From: Candidatus Eiseniibacteriota bacterium
GTDB lineage: Bacteria > Joyebacterota > Joyebacteria > Joyebacterales > Joyebacteraceae
DNA length: 14,286 nt
Assembly: GCA_030630395.1 (NCBI GenBank)
Contig: DAOVNE010000011.1
Coordinates: forward strand, 1-14,286
Direction: 5' to 3'
The notes under the pieces were generated by a model. The model was not told the origin of the DNA and did no database searches. It saw only the letters and a list, made by a program, of their open reading frames with translations. A program made the position numbers and the translations under genes. Below, in pieces: positions 7,397 to 13,767 of this stretch; within the stretch, counting starts at the first letter, position 1; every line of letters starts with the position of its first letter.

Positions 7397-8532
7397 GCCT
7401 GCCTCCTCGCCAGCTCGACCACCTTCTCAACTGCCTCATCCATCGTCTCGGCAGATTTCATCTCGTGCTCTGCGAGGATCTGCCCTGCCTCCTCAGCATT
7501 CGTCCCTGTCAATCGGACAACGAGCGGAAGCCCCACCGACCGCTCCTTGAGCGCGGCCACGAGCCCCCGCGCGACGTCGTCGCAGCGGGTGATTCCTCCG
7601 AAAATGTTGATGAGAATCGATTTGACGTTCGGGTCGCTCGTGATGATGTCGATGGCGGTCTGCATCTTCTCCGGACTCGAGCTTCCTCCGATGTCGAGGA
7701 AGTTGGCCGGCTCTCCGCCGTAGTACTTGATCACGTCCATTGTGGTCATGGCCAAACCGGCGCCGTTCACGATGCAGCCGACGTCACCCTCGAGCTTAAC
7801 GTACGAGAGACCCATCTCTCGCGCGCGTCTCAGGTCGTCGGTCTCACCCGACGGGTCACGCATGGCCTCAATGTCGGGATGGCGGAAGAGCGCGTTGTCG
7901 TCGATGTTGATCTTCGCATCGATGGCCCAGACCTGTTCATCCGGCGTGACAACGAGCGGGTTGATCTCCGCGAGCGAGGCATCGCTTCCTGTGAAGGCGT
8001 CGTACAGTTTCTCAACGACGACCGCGATGTCACGAACCACATGAGGTCTCGTGTCGAGCTTCGCCGCAAGTTCCTGCGCCTCCGCCGTGGATAACCCCTT
8101 GTCGGGATCGACCGGGTGCTTGTGGATTCTCTCAGGCGTCGTCGCTGCGACCTCCTCAATGTCCACTCCGCCCGCGGCGCTCACCATGTAGACGGGTCTC
8201 TTGGTGGCACGATCGACGACGATTCCGACGTAGTACTCGCTCTCTATGTCGACGGCGTCCGCCACCATGACTCTCTCGACCGTGAGCCCCTTGATGTCCA
8301 TCCCGAGTATGGCCGTTGCATGCTTCTCAGCCTCGTCGGGAGTCTTCGCCAGTTTGACACCACCGGCCTTGCCGCGGCCGCCCACATGCACCTGAGCCTT
8401 GACGACGACCATCCTGCCGATCTCCTCGGCGACGCGACGCGCGTCTCCGGGATCGTCCACAACCTCGAAACGAGGAATCGGGACCCCATACTCACTCAGG
8501 ATTCCCCTGGCCTGGTACTCATGGATCTTCAA
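7393..8532 (-). CDS. sucC: Succinyl-CoA synthetase (ADP/GDP-forming), beta subunit
   Basis: This 379-residue beta subunit has an ATP-grasp domain followed by the CoA-ligase domain. It starts with the family's [11 protein letters not shown] and contains [50 protein letters not shown] and [14 protein letters not shown] chose the TTG at 8530-8532 because it places KIHEYQA at the N-terminus as in the family and has GGGGGA just upstream. A longer frame would add 25 residues unlike the family. Whether ADP or GDP is used cannot be told from the sequence by eye. It follows the cDPG-synthetase-like gene after 77 bases that contain a hairpin. Confidence 0.96.
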   Translation of the reverse strand: MKIHEYQARGILSEYGVPIPRFEVVDDPGDARRVAEEIGRMVVVKAQVHVGGRGKAGGVKLAKTPDEAEKHATAILGMDIKGLTVERVMVADAVDIESEYYVGIVVDRATKRPVYMVSAAGGVDIEEVAATTPERIHKHPVDPDKGLSTAEAQELAAKLDTRPHVVRDIAVVVEKLYDAFTGSDASLAEINPLVVTPDEQVWAIDAKINIDDNALFRHPDIEAMRDPSGETDDLRRAREMGLSYVKLEGDVGCIVNGAGLAMTTMDVIKYYGGEPANFLDIGGSSSPEKMQTAIDIITSDPNVKSILINIFGGITRCDDVARGLVAALKERSVGLPLVVRLTGTNAEEAGQILAEHEMKSAETMDEAVEKVVELARRQA

Positions 8533-8576
8533 GTGATCCCCCCATGGATGCTGCGGTTCCAGAGATCCGCGCCCAA

Positions 8577-8594
8577 AACCCGGCGCACCGGGTT
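8577..8594 (-). terminator. Hairpin with short T-run before sucC, possible attenuator
   Basis: On the minus strand AACCCGG and CCGGGTT form a perfect 7-bp stem with the 4-base loop TGCG, followed by two more T residues and then GGG. It lies 15 bases after the stop codon of the cDPG-synthetase-like gene. A T-run of only four suggests a weak, leaky terminator that could lower expression of sucC and the genes after it. I see no promoter between it and sucC. Confidence 0.4.
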
Positions 8595-8609
8595 CAAGCG
8601 ACCCCAATG

Positions 8610-9920
8610 CTACAGGAATTTCTTAAGGACATCCACGAGCGTAGGGCTACCCTTGACGTCAAGATCATACATGACGCGCACGCTCGGCTTCTCGATCTTG
8701 ATGACCTTCCTGAGATCGATCGGCGTACCGACAATCACGTAGTCGCAGTCGACGGCGTTCACCGTAGTCTCAAGATCTGCAACCTGCTGGCCGCTGTACC
8801 CGGCCGCAGGCAGAAGCGTTCCGATACCAGGGTACTTCTCGTACATCTCGCTGATCTTGCCAACGGCCTTGTCGCGCGCGTCAACGAGGATCGCGCCGGC
8901 ACGCTCTGCGGCCACTGTCCCCGCCCCGATCGTCATCCCACCATGGGTCAGCGTGGGACCGTCCTCGATGACCAGAACACGCTTGCCCTTGAGATCGACA
9001 TCCTCCTCAAAGACCACCGGTGAATCGGCGTGGATGATCAGAGCTTCCGGGTTCACGGACTCGATATTGCGCACAAGCTGATCTATCTGTGCCTGCTCCG
9101 CCGAGTCTTCCTTGTTGATGATGACGACGTCCGCCATCCGGATGTTCTGCTCTCCCGGATAGTATGTGAGTTCGTGCCCCACACGATGCGGATCAGCCAC
9201 CGTGATGTAGAGGTCAGCTTCGTAGAAGGAAGCGTCGTTGTTGCCGCCGTCCCACAGGACGATGTCCGCCTCCTTCTCAACCTCTTCCAGGATGCGTTCG
9301 TAATCCACTCCCGCGAAGACGACGTTCCCCCGGTCGATATGAGGCTCGTACTCCTCCATCTCCTCGATCGTGCACTTGTGCTTGATCATGTCGTCGTAGC
9401 TGCCGAAGCGCTGCCAGATCTGCTTCGTCAGATCCCCGTAGGGCATCGGATGTCTGATGGCGACGACCTTCTTCCCGGCCTCCATCAGGATCTCCGCAAC
9501 GCGTCGCGTCGTCTGGCTCTTTCCACATCCCGTCCTGGTCGCACAGATGGCGATCACGGGCTTCTTCGATTTGATCATCGTCTCCGCAGCACCCAGGAGA
9601 ACGAAATTGGCTCCGAGGGCGTTCACCAGGGACGCCTTGTGCATCACATACTCGTGCTCCACGTCGCTGTACGCGAAGACGACATCATCTACCCTGAGTT
9701 CCTTGATCAGGCGCGGCAGATCCTCCTCCGCGCGGATCGGAATGCCGTCGGGGTAGAGCCTGCCGGCAAGTTCCGGCGGATACGCCCGGCCGTCTATGTC
9801 GGGAATCTGAGTCGCAGTGAACGCCACAACCTCAAACTCCTCGCGGTCACGATAGACCAGGTTGAAATTCTGAAAGTCCCTTCCCGCCGCACCCATGATA
9901 ACGACACGTCGCCTCTCCAT
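8610..9920 (-). CDS. Cyclic 2,3-diphosphoglycerate synthetase-family P-loop protein
   Basis: This 436-residue protein resembles the family of archaeal cyclic 2,3-diphosphoglycerate synthetase and its bacterial relatives, often labelled GTPase. Residues 1-115 look like a Rossmann-type domain (VVIMGAAGRDFQNFN near the start). A P-loop, TRTGCGKSQTTR (128-139), opens the central domain. DIVLWDGGNND (219-229) may be the Walker B site, and INKED (268-272) resembles a guanine-specificity NKxD motif. The C-terminal part (310-436) includes DGPTLTHGGMTIGAGTVA and a final Rossmann-like segment. The ATG at 9918-9920 follows GGAGAGG; an upstream GTG would overlap that site. The archaeal enzyme closes 2,3-diphosphoglycerate into a ring using ATP. 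Bacterial members have, to my knowledge, no settled role. Here it heads a central-carbon operon. Confidence 0.8.
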   Translation of the reverse strand: MERRRVVIMGAAGRDFQNFNLVYRDREEFEVVAFTATQIPDIDGRAYPPELAGRLYPDGIPIRAEEDLPRLIKELRVDDVVFAYSDVEHEYVMHKASLVNALGANFVLLGAAETMIKSKKPVIAICATRTGCGKSQTTRRVAEILMEAGKKVVAIRHPMPYGDLTKQIWQRFGSYDDMIKHKCTIEEMEEYEPHIDRGNVVFAGVDYERILEEVEKEADIVLWDGGNNDASFYEADLYITVADPHRVGHELTYYPGEQNIRMADVVIINKEDSAEQAQIDQLVRNIESVNPEALIIHADSPVVFEEDVDLKGKRVLVIEDGPTLTHGGMTIGAGTVAAERAGAILVDARDKAVGKISEMYEKYPGIGTLLPAAGYSGQQVADLETTVNAVDCDYVIVGTPIDLRKVIKIEKPSVRVMYDLDVKGSPTLVDVLKKFL

Positions 9921-9998
9921 CAAACCTCTCCTTGACTCACTCACAGACTGCTATCGCGTCACCACAAGGCCGCGACGCACCCGGCCAATCGCACGTGA

Positions 9999-10044
9999 AT
10001 CCCCCATGCACCCGCGTTCGTTTGAGCGCGGTCACGTGGGGGAT
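9999..10044. other. Large interrupted palindrome in the gap before the cDPG-synthetase-like gene
   Basis: ATCCCCCA (9999-10006) pairs perfectly with TGGGGGAT (10037-10044). An inner stem CCGCG (10012-10016)/CGCGG (10027-10031) lies between. Two CACGTG palindromes sit at 9992-9997 and 10033-10038. The 261-base gap 9921-10181 must hold the end of the heptose transcript or the start of the long operon, or both. I see no convincing -35/-10 pair in it. The structure could be a terminator without a T-run, or an operator. A further repeated 9-mer, ATCAAATGG, occurs near 10052 and 10157. Confidence 0.5.
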
Positions 10045-10181
10045 CCAAGGTATCAAATGGACCGCCCGGATGTCGTTCCGTCGGCCCGCCTGCAGCCAGG
10101 AATGCGGCTACCAGACAAGGTCAATATGGTACTCCATTCAGGGGAAATAGTCCAGCATCAAATGGTATATTCCCGCCTCTT

Positions 10182-10664
10182 CTAGCGCCCCTTCCCCGCC
10201 TTCAGAATCCTGTCAATGATGGAGCGCGTCGAACGGCCCTTCAGCACTTCGAGGGCAACAACCTTCCCTCCGTGCTCAGTCACGACTTGAGCGCCCACGA
10301 TGGTCTCCACCGAGTAGTCGGCGCCTTTGACCAGCACATCCGGCACGATAGCCGCGATGAGCTCATACGGAGTATCCTCGTCGAAAAGACAGACGTAGTC
10401 GACCGATGCGAGCGACGCAAGCACGTGGGCACGATCGTCCTCCGGGACTATCGGTCTCGTCTCTCCCTTGAGCGCACGGACGGATCTGTCGGTGTTCAAG
10501 CCGACAACAAGGACGTCACCGAGCGACTTCGCCCGCTCGAGGTAGTCCGTGTGGCCACGATGGAGTATGTCGAAGCAACCGTTCGTGAAGACGGCGACCG
10601 CTCCGGCCGCTCGGACCTCTCTGCGAATCCCGATGAGTTCTTCACGCGACACAACCTCGCCCAC
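10182..10664 (-). CDS. hldC: D-glycero-beta-D-manno-heptose 1-phosphate adenylyltransferase
   Basis: This 160-residue nucleotidyltransferase corresponds to the C-terminal half of E. coli HldE (RfaE2). The TNGCFDILHRGHTDYLERA segment (27-45) carries the family's HxGH motif at His35-His38. GLNTDRSVRALKG (55-67) and GRSTRSII (143-150) are the other conserved blocks. It transfers AMP to heptose 1-phosphate to give ADP-heptose for the lipopolysaccharide inner core. The GTG start at 10662-10664 has GGAGGAG upstream, within the last codons of hldA, two bases before which the hldA stop ends. Both halves are therefore encoded separately but translated together. Confidence 0.96.
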   Translation of the reverse strand: MGEVVSREELIGIRREVRAAGAVAVFTNGCFDILHRGHTDYLERAKSLGDVLVVGLNTDRSVRALKGETRPIVPEDDRAHVLASLASVDYVCLFDEDTPYELIAAIVPDVLVKGADYSVETIVGAQVVTEHGGKVVALEVLKGRSTRSIIDRILKAGKGR

Positions 10665-10666
10665 GT

Positions 10667-11671
10667 CTACTCCTCCTCGGCATCTTCGAACGATCCGGCT
10701 ATCTCATCGGTCGTCACTGACGCAGTGCCGACCTCTCGTATCACGACGCCCGCTGCATGGTTTGCCACGGCAGCCGCCTCGACCATTGTCGCGCCTGCTG
10801 CAAGCGCCACGGCCAGCACGCCGATCACGGTGTCCCCAGCGCCCGTGACGTCGAACACCTCTCTCGCCACGGTCGGGAGATGAGCGTGCTCGCCGTCCTT
10901 CATGAAGAGCGACATGCCCTCCTCGCCTCTTGTGATGATCACACACTCGGCGTCGAGTCTCTTACGGAGTTCCCACCCCGCTCTCAAGAGGTCCTCGTCT
11001 CCTGCTATCCTGAACCCCACGGCCCCGGCCGCCTCTTTCAGATTCGGCGTGATGGCGGTGACGCCCCTGTAGCTCCCGAAGTGTGACTCCTTCGGGTCGA
11101 CGCACACGAGCTTCCCCGCCCCGCGCGCCTGCTCCAGAACCGCTCCGAGCGTCTGTTCACTCACCACGCCCTTGCCGTAGTCGGAGATGACCAGCACATC
11201 CACGGAGTCGATGGCCTGGGCGGCGAGTTCAACGAGTCGTGATGCGACGTCCGCGCTGAGAGGACGGGTGTCCTCGCGATCGGCTCGGACGACCTGTTGG
11301 CTGTGCGCGATGATACGTGTCTTGGTTGTGGTGGGTCGCCCATCTACTTCGAGGACCTTTGATATGTCAACACCACGCTCCGTGAGAAGCGAGGTCAAAA
11401 CTCTTGCGTGATCGTCGCGGCCGACGACACCCACGACGGTCGCCGACGCTCCGAGTGACGCCACGTTCTCCGCAACGTTGGCCGCTCCGCCGAACCGGAC
11501 GGTCTCCCGCGTGACCTCCACCACCGGAACGGGCGCCTCCGGTGAGATGCGGCTGACGCCTCCCCAAACGTAACGGTCCAGCATCATGTCACCGAGAATC
11601 GCGACCCTGCATCTGCCGAAGCGGTCGAGAAGCTCGGCCAGCCTCTCTCGTGTCACGTGTCTCGAATCCAT
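10667..11671 (-). CDS. hldA: D-glycero-beta-D-manno-heptose 7-phosphate kinase
   Basis: This 334-residue PfkB-family kinase corresponds to the N-terminal half of E. coli HldE (RfaE1). It begins with ILGDMMLDRYVWG (25-37), has the sugar-binding FGGAANVAENVASLGA (60-75), VDPKESHF (191-198) and the PfkB signature DVTGAGDTVIG (274-284), where Asp280 is the likely catalytic base. It phosphorylates heptose 7-phosphate at the anomeric carbon. The ATG has AGGAGGACGTC upstream, and a promoter lies 68 bases further up. With hldC it forms a two-gene unit. The phosphatase GmhB and isomerase GmhA of the pathway are not in the window. Confidence 0.96.
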   Translation of the reverse strand: MDSRHVTRERLAELLDRFGRCRVAILGDMMLDRYVWGGVSRISPEAPVPVVEVTRETVRFGGAANVAENVASLGASATVVGVVGRDDHARVLTSLLTERGVDISKVLEVDGRPTTTKTRIIAHSQQVVRADREDTRPLSADVASRLVELAAQAIDSVDVLVISDYGKGVVSEQTLGAVLEQARGAGKLVCVDPKESHFGSYRGVTAITPNLKEAAGAVGFRIAGDEDLLRAGWELRKRLDAECVIITRGEEGMSLFMKDGEHAHLPTVAREVFDVTGAGDTVIGVLAVALAAGATMVEAAAVANHAAGVVIREVGTASVTTDEIAGSFEDAEEE

Positions 11672-11739
11672 GACGTCCTCCTGAAGCTCTTGCCGTGTGA
11701 CGAACGGCGTCCGGCAACCGCCACGACGCAGCAGACAGG

Positions 11740-11768
11740 ATGCTAAGCCAGTCCAATCTACAAGTCAA
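11740..11768 (-). promoter_or_regulatory. Sigma-70-type promoter for hldA-hldC
   Basis: On the minus strand TTGACT (11763-11768) and TAGCAT (11740-11745) are separated by exactly 17 bases. The start of transcription would fall near 11733, giving a leader of about 60 bases. It lies just downstream of the terminator-like hairpin of the gene before it, which fits an independent transcript. Confidence 0.75.
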
Positions 11769-11784
11769 GGCTGCCCTGCAAGAA

Positions 11785-11812
11785 GCGGCCGGCTCCTCAC
11801 GGTGCCGGCCGC
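11785..11812 (-). terminator. Terminator hairpin after the three-repeat protein gene
   Basis: GCGGCCGGC and GCCGGCCGC form a perfect 9-bp GC-rich stem around a 10-base loop. Flanking GAAG/CTTC can extend it past one bulged base. On the minus strand it starts 26 bases after the stop codon at 11839 and is followed by TTCTTGC, a poor T-tract. On the plus strand it is followed by TTCACTTTTC, so it might work both ways. Confidence 0.65.
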
Positions 11813-11838
11813 CTTCACTTTTCACATGTCCGTATAGG

Positions 11839-12699
11839 CTAGCTCGAGAGCTTCACCCTCTCGATCGTGCGTCTCCGTCTCGGCTTCCTCTTGGGATGCT
11901 CCGGTACGATGAGATCAGGATACGCGTTGTGCAGTGCCTGGATCGACGAGCCCAGGAAGCACCCGGTCAGCATGCCACCGAGCCCGTACTCTCTGAAGAG
12001 GTGGTAGGTCACATCCTGGAAGACCGCCTCCGGCGGCACACCGAGCATGTCCTCAACGAGCCACCTGGTGGCGCGCCGTGCGTTCTCGAGTCCCTGCTCG
12101 CCCTGCCAGAAGTTCTTCGGTACGTTTCTGAACTCCCACGGATGGAAACGGCCAGGGTATGCGTTCTCGATGGCACGGAAGAACGAACCGCGGAAGCAGA
12201 CCGACAGCATGCCCCTCAGATTGTACTTCCCGAAGGTCGTCGCCGAAATCCGCTGCGGAATCTCGGCCACTGCGCAGCCTTCCTTCTCCTCGATCATCCA
12301 GCGTGTAGCTTCGGCCGCGAGCTTGAAACGCTCAGGCCCCTGCCACATGCCCTTGACATTGAACTGCCATTTGTGGAATCGGCCCGGGTATGCATTGTCG
12401 ATGGCCTTGTACGGCGACCAGTCGAAGCAGCTCCCCAGCATCCACGTCAAGCCGTTCTCGTAGAACAGCTTCTTATGAATGGCGCGCGGGATCTCGTCTA
12501 CGCCGATACCGAGCTTCTCCTCCAACAGGTAGCGTGTGATGACGCCCGCTCTTGCGCGGCCAACAGATCCTTCAAAAAAGTTGTTCGGGAAACGCCGTCT
12601 CTGCTTGAGAGAGACGTCCTCATAGACCTGGATCACCTCGGCGCGGTCCAACTCTGGCGCCCCCACTCCGGAGTCCAGCCTTTTCAGTTCCGCAACCAT
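11839..12699 (-). CDS. Three-repeat protein of unknown function (about 77-residue repeats)
   Basis: I do not recognise this 286-residue protein with certainty. After a short N-terminal part it consists of three copies of one unit (about 37-113, 114-190 and 191-269). The shared pattern is (W/F)(Q/E)G, then R(A/W).TR(Y/W)(L/M)(I/L/V)E, a polar helix, a GML segment followed by CF..S, and finally AI.NAYPGRFH.W.F. From the Gly of the first motif to the Tyr of AYP is exactly 60 residues in all three. Repeat 3 is the most diverged after AYP. The C-terminus is basic (HPKRKPRRRR). No signal peptide or membrane segment is seen. The basic tail and helical repeats would fit nucleic-acid binding, but this is a guess. 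It has its own promoter and terminator. The ATG has GGAGG upstream. Confidence 0.85.
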   Translation of the reverse strand: MVAELKRLDSGVGAPELDRAEVIQVYEDVSLKQRRRFPNNFFEGSVGRARAGVITRYLLEEKLGIGVDEIPRAIHKKLFYENGLTWMLGSCFDWSPYKAIDNAYPGRFHKWQFNVKGMWQGPERFKLAAEATRWMIEEKEGCAVAEIPQRISATTFGKYNLRGMLSVCFRGSFFRAIENAYPGRFHPWEFRNVPKNFWQGEQGLENARRATRWLVEDMLGVPPEAVFQDVTYHLFREYGLGGMLTGCFLGSSIQALHNAYPDLIVPEHPKRKPRRRRTIERVKLSS

Positions 12700-12807
12700 A
12701 GTTCCTCCGCTCTACAGTTCGGACAACTGTCAAAGCTGTCGAATTCGTCCGCTGGATGCTTGTTGCCCATCAACACAAGACTTACTACGTGTCATTTATC
12801 CATGCCC

Positions 12808-12836
12808 ACAATATCACCTCACGCAAAACCTGTCAA
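12808..12836 (-). promoter_or_regulatory. Sigma-70-type promoter for the three-repeat protein gene
   Basis: On the minus strand a consensus TTGACA (12831-12836) is followed by a 17-base spacer and TATTGT (12808-12813). Transcription would start near 12801, leaving a leader of about 100 bases. That leader contains a 7-bp hairpin with one G-U pair (GACAGCT/AGTTGTC, about 12723-12741). Confidence 0.75.
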
Positions 12837-13140
12837 GAGGAATGTTCGCCAAAGCGTAAGCCTGCAAGGTTTCCCCGCCGCAGAGGATGGCCTCGCGGCT
12901 TGCACGCGCCGCGCGAAGAGGTGCCGTGCACGGTGGGAACCTCTCCAGAGCGGATGCTCCGTGCTGTAGGAATGGGAAAGACCGCGACTGGGAGTGACTC
13001 GAAACAGGGGGGCCACGACGCTCGAGCGACGTGAAACATGGACGTCGACACTCAAGTCCAATCACCCGAGTGGGAGTTCACGAACGTGACAACCGTGCAC
13101 ACATGGCACGGTGATTGCTAACGTGCGGCCCAGAAAGCGC
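12837..13140. other. Non-coding stretch between two divergent promoters, several hairpins
   Basis: I find no supported gene here on either strand. Short open frames exist but lack family resemblance and ribosome binding sites. Several inverted repeats are visible: GCCGC-GAGG/CCTC-GCGGC at 12877-12899, the perfect palindrome CCGTGCACGG at 12924-12933 inside GAGGT/ACCTC, and ACCGTGC/GCACGGT at 13092-13112. The last sits about 30 bases before the plus-strand -35 box and could be an operator. I recognise no tRNA or known structured RNA. Confidence 0.45.
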
Positions 13141-13169
13141 TTGACATGTCCCGACTTCGCTCCTATCTT
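13141..13169 (+). promoter_or_regulatory. Sigma-70-type promoter for the DUF3467 gene
   Basis: TTGACA (13141-13146), a 17-base spacer and TATCTT (13164-13169) make a near-consensus promoter. The transcript would start near 13176, about 50 bases before the chosen start codon. The downstream outer-membrane protein gene may share this transcript. Confidence 0.8.
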
Positions 13170-13228
13170 GGCCGCAAATCCAGACTGAGCAGTCGTGTAT
13201 ACGCACTGTGTGCGGGGAGGCGTGGCAA

Positions 13229-13519
13229 TTGGCGGAGCAGAAGAAGATAAGCATCGAGCTCAGAGACGAAGAGGCTGAGGGGGTCTACGCGAACTTCGCG
13301 GTGATAACCCACTCCCCCGCCGAGTTCGTCGTTGACTTCATCAGAGTCCTGCCCGGCACCAAGAAGAGCCGCGTCCACGCACGAATCGTGATGGCGCCCC
13401 AGAACATCAAGGCCTTTGCTCACGCCCTGGCCGGCAACATCAGCAAGTACGAGGAGAAGAACGGAGAGATCAAGTTCATCTCTAGTGGGCAGCAGGATAA
13501 GCAGATAGGGTTCCAGTAA
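13229..13519 (+). CDS. DUF3467-type small protein
   Basis: This 96-residue protein resembles the DUF3467 family throughout. Conserved parts are EEAEGVYANFAVITHSPAEF (14-33), VDFIRVLPG (35-43), the ARIVMAPQNIKAF segment (51-63) and a final helix ending in KYEEKNG. The family is common in bacteria and has no established function. No signal peptide is seen. I chose the TTG at 13229 because GGGGAGG ends eight to nine bases upstream. A GTG at 13208 would add seven residues (CGEAWQL) but has no ribosome binding site and would bury that Shine-Dalgarno in the gene. It is the first plus-strand gene here and has its own strong promoter. Confidence 0.88.
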   Translation: MAEQKKISIELRDEEAEGVYANFAVITHSPAEFVVDFIRVLPGTKKSRVHARIVMAPQNIKAFAHALAGNISKYEEKNGEIKFISSGQQDKQIGFQ

Positions 13520-13767
13520 GAGTCTCTATCTGAAACGGCTATTTGAAGAGGTCATAACGGAAGACTTGTGGTGTCTGGTCTCGGCCGGTCCAGGGAACCG
13601 GCCGCAGGTGGGCAAGGATAAGGCTTTCTACGGTGCACTGGGGACTGTCGTGTAGTCCCCGCGAATCCGGAGGGAGGTGCAAGGATAGAGAGAACGAAGC
13701 TGGGACGACCAGTGAAGTTCCTTTAGTGGAGTGCAAATCAATAATCGCGATTTCTAGGGGGTTCAGT
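13520..13767 (+). other. Hairpin-rich leader before the outer-membrane protein gene
   Basis: This 248-base gap has no supported gene. CGGCCGGT (13582-13589) and ACCGGCCG (13597-13604) form a perfect 8-bp stem with a 7-base loop. GGGGACT (13640-13646) and AGTCCCC (13654-13660) form a 7-bp stem with a 7-base loop. The octamer CAAGGATA follows each hairpin by a similar distance (near 13613 and 13679). Neither hairpin has a T-run. The stretch does not match a riboswitch class I can name. It could be a terminator/spacer, a structured 5' leader, or a small RNA. Confidence 0.45.

Noticed and set aside
6491..7723. A 410-codon open frame on the plus strand
   Set aside because: It is antisense to the korD start, sucD and the end of sucC and shows no domain or ribosome binding site.
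10667..10669. A sequencing frameshift that split one hldE gene into two
   Set aside because: hldA ends with a normal stop, hldC has its own GTG and Shine-Dalgarno, and separate hldA/hldC genes are known in other bacteria.
11740..12969. A 409-codon open frame on the plus strand
   Set aside because: It is antisense to the three-repeat protein gene, spans that gene's terminator and promoter, and its repeats are only the mirror of the real ones.
12814..13065. Overlapping short open frames on the minus strand
   Set aside because: Three frames compete over the same bases, none has a good ribosome binding site, and they read into the promoter of the next gene.
13640..13700. A cobalamin riboswitch suggested by the bases gcgaatccgg
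   Set aside because: The other conserved cobalamin riboswitch blocks are absent and the hairpin order does not fit.
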